Source of the DNA: Alphaproteobacteria bacterium
GTDB lineage: Bacteria; Pseudomonadota; Alphaproteobacteria; JAJFFI01
DNA: 64,000 nucleotides
Assembly: GCA_030066595.1 (NCBI GenBank)
Contig: JASJBI010000037.1
Coordinates: 1 to 64,000, forward strand
Direction: 5' to 3'
Shown here: positions 47,506 through 56,064 of the stretch, in pieces
Layout of the letters: the number at the start of each line of letters is the position of its first letter
How positions within the stretch are numbered: the first letter of the stretch is position 1
Position numbers and translations under genes: made by a program
Notes under the pieces: model-generated
What the model was told of the DNA's origin: nothing
Seen by the model: the letters and a program-made list of their open reading frames with translations, nothing else
Databases searched by the model: none

Positions 47506-49239
47506 TCAAAGGCCGACGATGTCTGAAATGCGCACCGGTTTGACGGGCGGGCGCGGCGCCCAATGGCCGGCTTCGTCCAGCGGCTGGCCCTGACGGGCCG
47601 CGGTCAGCGCCGCCAAGACAGGCCCGCAATAGCGACCCTGGCAGCGACCCATGCCGGCGCGGGTCGCCCGCTTGACCGAACCGATAGACCCTGAGCCGTC
47701 GTCGAAGCCGGACTGGATCTCGGACAGGGTCAGCTCCTCGCAGCGACAGATGATGGTCTCGGGCGTGGCGAGGTCCGCGAGCAGGTGCGGCGCCCGGAAC
47801 AAAGACCATAGTCCGGCCTGGAAACGGCGATGGCGGCGCAGCCGTGCCCGCGCTCGCGCCACCGCGCGCTCCTGTCCGGCCGCCGGCGCCAATCCCAGGG
47901 AGACCGCGGCGGCCAGTCCGGCGATGATGCCTTCCGCCTCGGCTGCGGGCGCGCCGCCGAGCCCGGTGCAATCGCCGACCGCATAGACGCGATCGACGCT
48001 GGTCAGGCAGTTGGCGTCCCGTTCCGTGACCAGATGGCCGCGCGCCGGGTCGAACGCGTGGCGGCAGCCGAGGGCGCGCAGGATCTCGTTCGACGGCATG
48101 AAGCCGTAGCCCATGCATACGGCGTCCACCTCGAAGGCGTGCCGTGGGACGCCCGCCGCCGGGGGCCAGGTCGCGACCTCCGCGCGCAGACCGTCCCCGG
48201 CCCGCGCCACGCCGGCCAGCACGTGGCCATAGAGCAGCGGGACCCCGCGGCGTGCCAGCGTCGTCACATAGCCGCGGCCGCGCAGCGCCAGCCCGGGCGT
48301 GCTGCTCAGCATCCCGGCAACCGCCGCGACCGAGCCGAGCCCGGGACGCGGCGCCAGCTCGGCCACGGCCGCGACCTCCGCGCCGGCCTGGGCCAGCTCG
48401 ACCGCGACCTGCAGATTGAGCGGCCCGTTGCCGGCGACCAGCACGCGCCGGCCCGGCAGCACCTGATAGCTGCGCAACAGCGTCTGGGCTGCGCCGGTGG
48501 TCATCACCCCTGGCAGCGTCCAGCCCGGCACCGGCAGGCCGCGTTCGTAGGCGCCCGCGGCGACGATCAGGCGCTGCGGCCGGCAGCGCCGGCTCGATCC
48601 GCCGTCCAGGATCATGAGATCGAGCGGCTCGAAGGCGCCCCAGACCTGCGCGCCGTGCAGAAAGCCGACATCCGCGTCCTGGGCCGCCCGGATGAGCGCT
48701 TGGCCGCCCGCGAACTGGGAGTCGCCCGCGAGGCCTGGTGGAAGCCGGTCGACGTCGAGCGGTTGCTTGTAGTACTGGCCGCCCGGTTGCGGCCGCTCGT
48801 CCACCACAAGCACCCGGGCGCCGGCCCGGGCCGCCGTCGCCGCCGCGTTCAGCCCGCCGGCGCCGCCGCCGACGATGAGGATATCCGGCTCGAGCGCCGC
48901 TTCGTCGGAGGCCGGCGGCGGGGCATCGGCCGCCGGCGCGGCGGCCGGTGCACCGGCCCCTTGGCGGCGCACCGACCGCACGCCCTGGAGCTTGGTCATG
49001 CAGGCCCGCCGGTTCGCCCGGCCGTCGATCTCGACCAGGCAGTCCTGGCACACGCCCATGCCGCAGAACAGGCCGCGCGGCGCGCCCCGCGCGGTCTCCC
49101 GCAGCTCACGCAGACCGGCCGCAGTCAGCGCGGCGGCCAGCGTTTCGCCGGGCCGGCCGCGGATCTCACGGCCCTCGAAGTCGAAGGCGGTGGCGTCGTC
49201 GCCAAGCTCCGTGCCCGCCGCGCGCAGGGAGGAGGTCAT
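47506..49239 (-). CDS. Ferredoxin-FAD/NAD(P)-BFD fusion dehydrogenase (opine oxidase/HcnB/hydroxyproline dehydrogenase-like)
   Basis: The protein has 577 residues in three parts: an N-terminal 2Fe-2S ferredoxin-like domain with CGMGVCQDCLVEIDG and a later RACM (about 55-80); an Ala/Pro-rich linker; an FAD/NAD(P) domain with IVGGGAGGLNAAATAARAG, VLVAGNGPLNLQVAVELAQ and YAVGDCTGLGG; and a C-terminal BFD-type 2Fe-2S domain with ICRCEEL and CQGRYCGP. In hydrogen cyanide synthase, opine oxidases and D-hydroxyproline dehydrogenases the ferredoxin part is a separate small subunit and a DAO-type subunit is the partner. A DAO-type gene lies at 53444. The start overlaps a dehydrogenase remnant by 4 bp. 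The substrate is unknown. Confidence 0.85.
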   Translation of the reverse strand: MTSSLRAAGTELGDDATAFDFEGREIRGRPGETLAAALTAAGLRELRETARGAPRGLFCGMGVCQDCLVEIDGRANRRACMTKLQGVRSVRRQGAGAPAAAPAADAPPPASDEAALEPDILIVGGGAGGLNAAATAARAGARVLVVDERPQPGGQYYKQPLDVDRLPPGLAGDSQFAGGQALIRAAQDADVGFLHGAQVWGAFEPLDLMILDGGSSRRCRPQRLIVAAGAYERGLPVPGWTLPGVMTTGAAQTLLRSYQVLPGRRVLVAGNGPLNLQVAVELAQAGAEVAAVAELAPRPGLGSVAAVAGMLSSTPGLALRGRGYVTTLARRGVPLLYGHVLAGVARAGDGLRAEVATWPPAAGVPRHAFEVDAVCMGYGFMPSNEILRALGCRHAFDPARGHLVTERDANCLTSVDRVYAVGDCTGLGGAPAAEAEGIIAGLAAAVSLGLAPAAGQERAVARARARLRRHRRFQAGLWSLFRAPHLLADLATPETIICRCEELTLSEIQSGFDDGSGSIGSVKRATRAGMGRCQGRYCGPVLAALTAARQGQPLDEAGHWAPRPPVKPVRISDIVGL

Positions 49240-49388
49240 GCCTCGGGATCCAGCTCGTCGAGTGCGCGATCCAACTCGTGCAGATGGACCCGATAGCCTG
49301 CTTCGGCGGAGACGAGCGCCCAGGCGGCACCGATGCTGCCGGCGCCGCCGACGGCAATCGCTTGCGCAGACTGCGGCGACGTGGTCAT
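49236..49388 (-). pseudogene. N-terminal fragment of a 3-hydroxyacyl-CoA dehydrogenase-like protein
   Basis: A 50-codon frame from ATG (49386-49388) to TGA (49236-49238) encodes IAVGGAGSIGAAWALVSAEA near its start, the Rossmann NAD site of the 3-hydroxyacyl-CoA/L-carnitine dehydrogenase family (normally about 300 or more residues). The rest of the protein is missing, and the stop overlaps the start of the fusion dehydrogenase as ATGA. It is best read as a truncated remnant that may now serve as a leader translated ahead of the downstream gene. The second Gly of the family motif VGAGSIG is retained, but the residue before it is Gly instead of Val. Confidence 0.6.
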
Positions 49389-49480
49389 GGTTGCCACCCG
49401 GCCGTCTCATCGACGGCCTGCGGAAGGACTGTGCGACCCGCGCCGCACGATAGACCGCTGGATCGGGGACCGGAACGCTG

Positions 49481-50233
49481 ATGACAGATCTTCTCGACGG
49501 CAAGGTAGCCCTGATCACCGGCGGCGCCCGGGGCCTGGGCCGCGCCATCGCCGACCGGTTCGGCCAGGCGGGGGCGCGCGGCCTTGTTGCCGACATCGTG
49601 CCGTCCGCCGCGCCGCCCCCGGAGGGCTGGCAATTCGAAACCGCCGATGTCGCCGTTGAGGCGGAGGTCGCGCGCATCGTCGAGCGTACCGACACCCTGT
49701 TCGGCAGGTTGGATATCGTGGTCGCCAATGCGGGCGTCGCGCCCCGCTGGCAGGACACGGAGGCGGTCGATCTCGCGGACTGGGACCGGGCGCTGGCGGT
49801 CAACGTGCGTGGCGTCATGGCGACCATCAAGCATGCCGTGCCCCTGATGAAGCAACGCGGCGGCTCGATCCTGGCGATGGGGTCGACCAACGCGTGGATC
49901 GGCCACCCGAAGCAGGCCGCCTATACAGCGAGCAAGCATGCGGTGCTGGGCATCGTGCGCGCTGCCGCGCACGACATCGGCCGCTACGGCATCCGGGTCA
50001 ACGCACTCTGTCCCGGCCCGGTGGCGACCGAGGCGCTGCTCGAGCGGATCCGCCAGCGGGCGCAAGCGGGCGGCGAGACCATGGACGAGACCCTGCGCAG
50101 CTACGGCGAGACGGCGCTCGGCCGCATGCCGACGGCCGAGGACGTCGCGGGCGCGGCCCTGTTTCTGGCCAGCGACCTGGCCTCGGGTGTGACCGGCCAG
50201 CTGCTCGCCGTCGACGCCGGCGGCACCCTCTGA
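49481..50233 (+). CDS. SDR-family NAD(P)-dependent oxidoreductase
   Basis: A 250-residue classical short-chain dehydrogenase. The cofactor site TGGARGLGRA (about 14-23), ANAG (about 85), catalytic Ser region LAMGSTNAW, YTASK and the CPGPVATE motif are all intact. It lies divergent from the fusion dehydrogenase and 99 bp upstream of a second SDR gene in the same direction, so the two may be cotranscribed. The substrate is not evident. Confidence 0.9.
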   Translation: MTDLLDGKVALITGGARGLGRAIADRFGQAGARGLVADIVPSAAPPPEGWQFETADVAVEAEVARIVERTDTLFGRLDIVVANAGVAPRWQDTEAVDLADWDRALAVNVRGVMATIKHAVPLMKQRGGSILAMGSTNAWIGHPKQAAYTASKHAVLGIVRAAAHDIGRYGIRVNALCPGPVATEALLERIRQRAQAGGETMDETLRSYGETALGRMPTAEDVAGAALFLASDLASGVTGQLLAVDAGGTL

Positions 50234-50332
50234 GGCCTTCCGGCGGAACCGGGTCGGGACGGCTGCTTTGCCGGTGCGAAACCGCGCCGGGCTGCTAATG
50301 TGGGCACGAGCGGCAACGGAGGAACGCAGGCA

Positions 50333-51100
50333 GTGCTGGATCTCACCGACAAGACCATCCTGGTCACCGGCGCGTCCAAGGGAATCGGCGCGGCGATCGT
50401 CGCGGAGCTGGGCCGACAGGGCGCACATGTGATCGCCCATTATGGCAGCGACCGCACCGGTGCCGAGGCGGCGACCGCGGCGATCTCCGACGACCGGAAG
50501 CATCTGGTCGCGGCCGACCTGGCGACCGAGGACGGCGCCAGAACGCTGTGGCGGGCGGCGATCGGCTGGCAGGGGCGCATCGACGTGCTGGTCAACAACG
50601 CCGCCATGATGGCCTTCGAAGGCGGCATCGACGACCCGGAGCCGGTCTGGGACAAGGTCTGGGCCGACACCATGCAGGTGAACGTCAAGGCGCCCGCGGA
50701 CCTGCTGCGCGAGGCGGTGCGGCACTACCGGCAGGCGGGCGGCGGCACGATCATCACGGTATCGAGCTGGAACGCCCAGCGCGGCTCCACCAACCCGGTC
50801 ACGATCGCCTATGCCGCCTCCAAGGCGGCGACCATGGCGTCGAGCAAGACCATCGCCCGCGCCTATGCCAAGGAGAACATCCTGGTCTACATCATCGCGC
50901 CGGGCGTGGTGCGCACGAGGCTCTCGGAAAGCTTCGCCGCCACGCAGGGCGGCGAGGACGCGGTCACGGCCGGCCTTGCCATGGGCGAATGGGTGCCGCC
51001 CGGCGACGTCGCCGGGCTGGTGGCGTTCCTGGCGACGGGCCGCTGCCGGCATCTCACCGGCGCCACGCTGGACGTGAACGGCGCCACCTATGTGCGATAG
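50333..51100 (+). CDS. SDR-family NAD(P)-dependent oxidoreductase
   Basis: The chosen GTG start gives 255 residues beginning MLDLTDKTILVTGASKGIGA; GGAGGA lies 9 bases upstream, whereas an in-frame GTG at 50300 has no such site. The classical SDR motifs TGASKGIG, NNAA, TVSSWNAQ (Ser), YAASK and IAPGVVRT are intact. The last residues HLTGATLDVNGATYV match the family's end. It ends 12 bp from the convergent old-yellow-enzyme gene. Confidence 0.88.
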   Translation: MLDLTDKTILVTGASKGIGAAIVAELGRQGAHVIAHYGSDRTGAEAATAAISDDRKHLVAADLATEDGARTLWRAAIGWQGRIDVLVNNAAMMAFEGGIDDPEPVWDKVWADTMQVNVKAPADLLREAVRHYRQAGGGTIITVSSWNAQRGSTNPVTIAYAASKAATMASSKTIARAYAKENILVYIIAPGVVRTRLSESFAATQGGEDAVTAGLAMGEWVPPGDVAGLVAFLATGRCRHLTGATLDVNGATYVR

Positions 51101-51112
51101 ACCGGTCGCCGG

Positions 51113-52234
51113 TCATGGCTCCAGCACCGCCGCCCGCCGCTCGAGATAAAATGCGTACTGCCGCGGCAGCACCGCATGGGGATCGGCCAGGCCGAGCTCC
51201 AGCGCCGCGCGATAGAGCCAGTGGGGCTCGGCCATGAGCTGCCGGCCGAGGGCGATGAGGTCCGCCTTGCCCTCCGCGAGAATCGCCTCGGCCTGCTTGG
51301 GCTCGAGGATCGCGCCCACCGCCATGGTCGGCAGTTCGGCGCCGGCCCGCACCGCCGCCGCATAGGGCACTTGGTAACCGGGGCGGATCTTGGCGGTGGA
51401 AAAGGTCGCCGGGCCCGACATGCCGCCCGACGAGCAATCGACCAGGTCGACGCCGCGCTGCTTCAGCGCCCGGGCGAGCGCGACCGTATCCTCGATCACC
51501 AGGCCACCTTCGACGTTGTCGACCGCCGAGGCGCGATAGAAGACCGGCTTGTCCTCCGGCCAGACGGCGCGGACCGTCTCGGCCACCAGCAGCGCCAACC
51601 GCATGCGCTTCTCGCGGGTGCCGCCGAAGGCGTCGCTGCGCCGGTTCGAAACCGGCGAAAAGAAGGAATGGATCAGATAGCCATGGGCGCCGTGGATCTC
51701 GACGATGTCGAAGCCCGCGGCAAGGCAGCGCTTGGCCGCCTGGCCGAACGCCTCGATCAGCGCCTCGATCTCGGCGACCGAGAGTTCGCGGGGCACCGGG
51801 TAGCCCTCGCGCTCGGGCAGCGCGCTGGGACCGACCGTCTGCCAGGCGGCCTCGGCCCCGCTGGTCTCGGCGATCGGCTTGGCGCCGTCCCAGGGGCGGG
51901 CGGCGCTGCCGCGACGGCCCGAATGCCCGATCTGGATACCGGTGGCGGCGCCATGCGCGCGGTGTGTGTCGACGATGCGCTTGAACCCCGGGATCTGGGC
52001 GTCGTCCCAGATGCCGGTGCAGCCATAGGTGATGCGGCCGAGCCGGGTCACCGCGGTCGCCTCGACGAAGGCAAGGCCCAACCCGCCCGCGGCGAAGCGC
52101 GCATGATGGGCAAAGTGCCAGTCCTGCGCCGCCCCCTCGACCGCCAGATACTGGCACATGGGCGACATCACCGCCCGGTTGCGCAGGGTCAGGCCGCGCA
52201 GGGTCAGCGGAGAAAACAGCTTGGGCTCGCTCAT
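51113..52234 (-). CDS. NADH:flavin oxidoreductase, old yellow enzyme family (YqjM-like)
   Basis: A 373-residue FMN-dependent TIM-barrel ene-reductase. The start LFSPLTLRGLTLRNRAVMSP with MCQY (the redox-tuning Cys of YqjM-type enzymes), the substrate-site pair in QIGHSGRRG and the FMN-binding HGAHGYLIHSFFSPVSNRR are visible. Such enzymes reduce activated C=C bonds using NAD(P)H. It follows the DapA-family gene by 51 bp on the same strand, so the two probably form an operon under the operator at 53391. Confidence 0.92.
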   Translation of the reverse strand: MSEPKLFSPLTLRGLTLRNRAVMSPMCQYLAVEGAAQDWHFAHHARFAAGGLGLAFVEATAVTRLGRITYGCTGIWDDAQIPGFKRIVDTHRAHGAATGIQIGHSGRRGSAARPWDGAKPIAETSGAEAAWQTVGPSALPEREGYPVPRELSVAEIEALIEAFGQAAKRCLAAGFDIVEIHGAHGYLIHSFFSPVSNRRSDAFGGTREKRMRLALLVAETVRAVWPEDKPVFYRASAVDNVEGGLVIEDTVALARALKQRGVDLVDCSSGGMSGPATFSTAKIRPGYQVPYAAAVRAGAELPTMAVGAILEPKQAEAILAEGKADLIALGRQLMAEPHWLYRAALELGLADPHAVLPRQYAFYLERRAAVLEP

Positions 52235-52285
52235 GCCTGCCGCCCCCGGCGCGCGGGCCGCTCGGCGCTGCGGCGCGACACCCGG

Positions 52286-53260
52286 CTATCCGGCCGTGGC
52301 AACCCGATCCGGCCTGGCCGCCGGCCCCTCGGCCTCGAGCTCGTCCATGAGCGCGTCGAGCTCCTGCATAATCGCGACCAGCTTCTTGAGCCGCGCTTCA
52401 CCCTCTTCGCCAAGCGCGGCAAAGGTGGTCAGCGGCGGCCGCACATCGCCCACCGGATAGCCCGCGGCCGCGGCCAGTGCCTTGGAGTAGCACTGGTGGC
52501 CGTAGGTCGGATGGCCCTCGTTGATGATGACCTGCATCTTGTCGATCTGCCGCTGGATCCGCTTGGCCGCCTCGAGCCGCCCCTCGACGATAAAGTCGCA
52601 GATGCGATAGGACGCGCGCGGGATGTAGTTGCCGTAAGGATTGACGTAGCCGACCGCCCCATAGAGATAGGATTCCACGATCCGCTCGCCGGCAAAGACG
52701 TTCATTACGCCGTCGGTCTCTTCCAGGATGTCGTAGATGCGGGCCATGTCCTGGCTCGCCTCCTTGATGTAACGCACCTGCTCGAAGGCCTTGGTGAGCC
52801 GCGCCACCAGCTTCGCCGACATGTCGACGTTCGAGGTGAACGGGTTGTTGTAGAGCATGATCGGGATCGAAACCCGCTCGCAGATCGCCTTGTAATAGTT
52901 GAAGATCTCGTCGTCGGTCGGCGTGTAGTAGTAGGGCGGCAGGATCATCAGCCCGTCGGCGCCGAGCTCCTCCGCCTCCACGCTGTAGCGCACCGCATGC
53001 GGCGTGTAGGCGTTCATGGTCCCGACCAGCACGTCCATGCGCCCTTGCAGGTGCCCGACCGTCGTCTCGACGAACGCGCGCCGCTCCTCGTCCGATATGG
53101 TCAGAAACTCGCCGGTCGTGCCCAGGATGATGATGCCCGGCACGCCCAGATCGATCTGCCAGTCGAGGAACCGTTTCCAGGCGGGCATGTCGATCGTTCC
53201 GCCATCTGCCGTGAACGGGGTGATGCTCACCGTGTAACTGCCGCGAAACTGCTTGGACAT
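52286..53260 (-). CDS. DapA-family lyase/aldolase (dihydrodipicolinate synthase superfamily)
   Basis: The chosen start (MSKQFRGSYTVSITPF) gives 324 residues and an AGGAG site 8 bases upstream. The TIM-barrel class I aldolase motifs are present: ILGTTGEFLTISDEER, the Tyr site LYNNPF and the Schiff-base Lys in RYIKEASQD. The family includes lysine biosynthesis but also catabolic lyases such as N-acetylneuraminate lyase, KDG aldolase and pyrroline-4-hydroxy-2-carboxylate deaminase. The neighbours favour a catabolic role; the substrate cannot be fixed from sequence. Confidence 0.9.
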   Translation of the reverse strand: MSKQFRGSYTVSITPFTADGGTIDMPAWKRFLDWQIDLGVPGIIILGTTGEFLTISDEERRAFVETTVGHLQGRMDVLVGTMNAYTPHAVRYSVEAEELGADGLMILPPYYYTPTDDEIFNYYKAICERVSIPIMLYNNPFTSNVDMSAKLVARLTKAFEQVRYIKEASQDMARIYDILEETDGVMNVFAGERIVESYLYGAVGYVNPYGNYIPRASYRICDFIVEGRLEAAKRIQRQIDKMQVIINEGHPTYGHQCYSKALAAAAGYPVGDVRPPLTTFAALGEEGEARLKKLVAIMQELDALMDELEAEGPAARPDRVATAG

Positions 53261-53389
53261 CGTCATATCTCCTGGCATGGCCGCTGCGCCCGTCGGGGCC
53301 GCGGCCGAGGCAGCTCAGCGCGTCGCGCCCCATCCGGACCGCGCCTGGGCGGAACGTCCCGATTGCACGGATCGCAGGCACCGGCTAAT

Positions 53390-53418
53390 TGTATACATAG
53401 TGTCTACTGATCTCGCAA
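53390..53418 (-). promoter_or_regulatory. Promoter of the DapA-like gene with overlapping operator-like site A
   Basis: On the minus strand TTGCGA (53413-53418) is followed after 17 bp by TATACA (53390-53395). The operator-like 17-mer GTATACATAGTGTCTAC (53391-53407) covers the -10 box and spacer and is an inverted repeat GTATACA-N3-TGTCTAC with one mismatch. It lies 37 bp upstream of the divergent FAD oxidase start, so it could control both directions. Confidence 0.55.
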
Positions 53419-53443
53419 GACCGATGGGACGGACAGCCCGGCG

Positions 53444-54598
53444 ATGGCAGACGCGATGCAGACCGAGGTGCTGATCATCGGCGGCGGGCTGGCCGGCTGC
53501 GCCACCGCCTACTACCTGGCCCGCGAGGGGGTCGAGGTCACGCTGATCGAGCGCTTCGACCTGAACACCCAGGCCTCGGGCTGCAACTCCGGCAGCCTGC
53601 ACGCCCAGATCCCGCACGAGCCGTTTGTCGACCTGGGCGAGGACTGGGCCCGAACCTTCGCGCCGACCCTGCCGCTTATGCTCGAATCGATCCGCCTGTG
53701 GCGCGGACTCGAGTCCGAGCTCGCTTGCGATCTCGAGGTTTCGTTGCGTGGCGGGATCCTGGTCGCCGAGACCGAGGCGCAGATGCGCGGCGTCGAGCGC
53801 AAGGCGGCGCTGGAGCGCGCGCACGGGCTGGAGGTCGAGATCCTGTCCCGTGACGACCTGCGCCGGGTCGCGCCCTACGTCTCGGACCGCATGGTGGGCG
53901 GCGCCCTGTGCCCGGCCGAAGGCAAGGCCAATCCGCTCAAGGCCGCCCCGGCCTTCGCCGCGGCGGCCCGCCGCCAGGGGGCGCGCATCCTGTGCGGCCG
54001 GGCGCTCGCCAGCCTTGCCGCGGACGGAGACCACTACGTCGCCGAAACCAGCGGCGGCCCGATCCGGGCCCGGCGGGTGGTGAACTGCGGCGGCGCCGAG
54101 GCCGGTCCCATTTCCGCACTGCTCGGCCTGCCGCTGCCGATCGAAGGCCACCCCATCCAGGTCAACGTCACCGAACCGATGGCGCCCTTCGTCGAGCATC
54201 TGGTCTATTTCGCCGGCGAGAAGCTGACCTTGAAACAGGCGGGCAACGGCTCGCTCCTGATTGGCGGCGGCTGGCCCGCCCGATGGAGCGCTCGCGACGG
54301 GCGGGCGGTCGTGGATCCGGATTCGCTGCGGGCCAATCTGCGGGTGGCCCAGACCGTGGTCCCCGGCCTGGCATCGGTGCGGCTGATCCGGGTCTGGCCG
54401 GCGGTCGTCAACGGCACCGCCGACTGGAAGCCGATCCTGGGCGAGGCGCCCGGTCTGCCCGGCTTCTTCTTGAACATCTTTCCCTGGATGGGTTTCAGCG
54501 CCGGCCCGATCGCGGCGCGGATCACCGCCGAACTGGTCATGGGGCGAAAGCCGGGCTGGGACCTCGCACCGTTTTCGGCGCTCAGATACGCGGCGTAG
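53444..54598 (+). CDS. FAD-dependent oxidoreductase, DAO family
   Basis: A 384-residue D-amino-acid/sarcosine/glycine oxidase-like flavoprotein. The dinucleotide site VLIIGGGLAGCATAYYLAR (about 8-26) is followed by IERFDLNTQASGCNSG; the C-terminal end has FLNIFPWMGFSAGPIAA, the usual second FAD-contact region. The family oxidises secondary or D-amino acids. It may be the beta partner of the fusion dehydrogenase at 47506, as in HcnBC and hydroxyproline dehydrogenase, or act alone. It is divergent from the DapA-like gene with a shared operator-like site. Confidence 0.88.
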   Translation: MADAMQTEVLIIGGGLAGCATAYYLAREGVEVTLIERFDLNTQASGCNSGSLHAQIPHEPFVDLGEDWARTFAPTLPLMLESIRLWRGLESELACDLEVSLRGGILVAETEAQMRGVERKAALERAHGLEVEILSRDDLRRVAPYVSDRMVGGALCPAEGKANPLKAAPAFAAAARRQGARILCGRALASLAADGDHYVAETSGGPIRARRVVNCGGAEAGPISALLGLPLPIEGHPIQVNVTEPMAPFVEHLVYFAGEKLTLKQAGNGSLLIGGGWPARWSARDGRAVVDPDSLRANLRVAQTVVPGLASVRLIRVWPAVVNGTADWKPILGEAPGLPGFFLNIFPWMGFSAGPIAARITAELVMGRKPGWDLAPFSALRYAA

Positions 54599-54660
54599 CG
54601 CCGGCGGCGGATCCTCCCAGAGCTCTGGCAGACGCGCACTCGGCATCGGAGTATCCCTCG

Positions 54661-55398
54661 TCAGTGTCGCAGGATCTTGCCGACGAACTCGCGCGCGCGG
54701 TCGGTCTTCGGCGCCCCGAAGATCTGCTCGGGCGGTCCCTGCTCCACCACCAGCCCCTCGTCCATCATGACCACCTTGGTGGCGACCTCGCGAACGAACG
54801 CCATCTCGTGGCTGACGATCAGCATGGTCATGCCGTCCGCGGCCAGCCCGCGGATGGTGTCGAGCACCTCGTTGACCAGCTCCGGGTCGAGCGCCGAGGT
54901 GACCTCGTCGAGCAAGAGGATCTGCGGGCGCAGCGCCAGGGCCCGGGCGATCGCGACGCGCTGCTGTTGGCCGCCCGAGAGCTCGTCGGGATAGGCGTGA
55001 TGCTTGTCCGCAAGCCCGACCTTGGAGAGCAGCCGTTCCGCCTCCGCCTCGACCTCCTTGCGCGGGCGGCCCTTGATCTTGACCGGCGCAATGGTGACGT
55101 TGCGCAGCACGCTCATGTTCTGGAACAGGTTGTACTGCTGGAACACGATTGCCATGCGCTCCCGGGCGGCGCGCACGCTGGCCGGCCGGCTGTAGTCGAG
55201 CGCCGCGCCGTCAATCAAGACTTCGCCACCGGTCGGCTTGTTCAGCCCCATCAGCACCCGGAGAACCGTCGACTTGCCGGAACCGGACGGCCCGATCAGC
55301 GCCGCGGTCTCGCCCTTGGCAAGGGTGAAGTTGACGCCCTTAAGGACTGTAAGCGGGCCGTAGGCGCTGCTTAGATCTTTGACTTGGAGATGATGCAA
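54661..55398 (-). CDS. Polar amino acid ABC transporter ATP-binding protein
   Basis: A 245-residue GlnQ/HisP-type ATPase with Walker [10 protein letters not shown], signature ELSGGQQQRVAIARAL, Walker B ILLLDEVTSALDPELV and switch His in VSHEM. The start is a TTG preceded by GGAG at 7 bases; it lies inside the permease gene, giving a 59-bp overlap. It energises the two permeases upstream. Confidence 0.93.
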   Translation of the reverse strand: MHHLQVKDLSSAYGPLTVLKGVNFTLAKGETAALIGPSGSGKSTVLRVLMGLNKPTGGEVLIDGAALDYSRPASVRAARERMAIVFQQYNLFQNMSVLRNVTIAPVKIKGRPRKEVEAEAERLLSKVGLADKHHAYPDELSGGQQQRVAIARALALRPQILLLDEVTSALDPELVNEVLDTIRGLAADGMTMLIVSHEMAFVREVATKVVMMDEGLVVEQGPPEQIFGAPKTDRAREFVGKILRH

Positions 55399-56011
55399 GG
55401 CGTTGCTCCAACCACCGGCCCCAGCGGCTCAGAGGATAAGACATCAGAAAATACAGGAAAGCGATGGTGCCGAACACGAGCAGGGCCGAGAACCCCTCGT
55501 TGTTGAGCTCCTTGCCCCGGAAGGTGAGCTCGAACACCCCGACCTGGGAGACCAGCGCGGTGTCCTTGATGAAGCTGATCGCGAAGGCGACCGCCGGCGG
55601 CAGGATGACCGGCCAGGACTGCGGCACGATGACGTTCATCAGGGTCTGCCAGCGGCTGAAGTTCATCGCCCGGGCCGCCTCGATCTGCTGGCGCGAGACC
55701 GACTCGAACCCGCCCCGGATGATGTCAGCGGTATAGGCGGTCGAATAGATGCAGATGGCGACCACGGCGATGGTGAACAGCGAGACCTCGGAAACGATGG
55801 AGCGGATGAAGAACAGCACCAGATAGATCACCACCAGGAACGGAATGCGCCGGAACACCTCGACATAACAGATCGCCAGGAACCGGATCGGCAAGGCCCA
55901 CAGGCCCGGCGTCTGGCGCAGGAAGACGATGACGAAGGCGATCAGGAAGCCGAGCACGCAGCCGATCGCCGTCATGGCCAGGGTCGTGCCCATGGCCTCC
56001 AGAAGCAGCAC
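55340..56011 (-). CDS. Polar amino acid ABC transporter permease
   Basis: A HisM/GlnP-type permease of at least 223 residues with about five helices. The binding-protein-dependent transport signature is visible around FESVSRQQIEAARAMNFSRW. The listed GTG start is the most upstream standard one, but the frame is open for about 22 more codons, back to the TAA at about 56080, with plausible family sequence (ERLANEIPRFFTLPK). The true start may therefore be a rare codon upstream, near 56054. The C-terminal 20 residues overlap the ATPase gene. Confidence 0.88.
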   Translation of the reverse strand: MLLLEAMGTTLAMTAIGCVLGFLIAFVIVFLRQTPGLWALPIRFLAICYVEVFRRIPFLVVIYLVLFFIRSIVSEVSLFTIAVVAICIYSTAYTADIIRGGFESVSRQQIEAARAMNFSRWQTLMNVIVPQSWPVILPPAVAFAISFIKDTALVSQVGVFELTFRGKELNNEGFSALLVFGTIAFLYFLMSYPLSRWGRWLEQRLASSPSQRSKQRLRPAYSP

Positions 56012-56064
56012 GAGCTTCGGCAGCGTGAAGAAGCGCGGGATCTCGTTGGCCAGACGCTCGAGAA

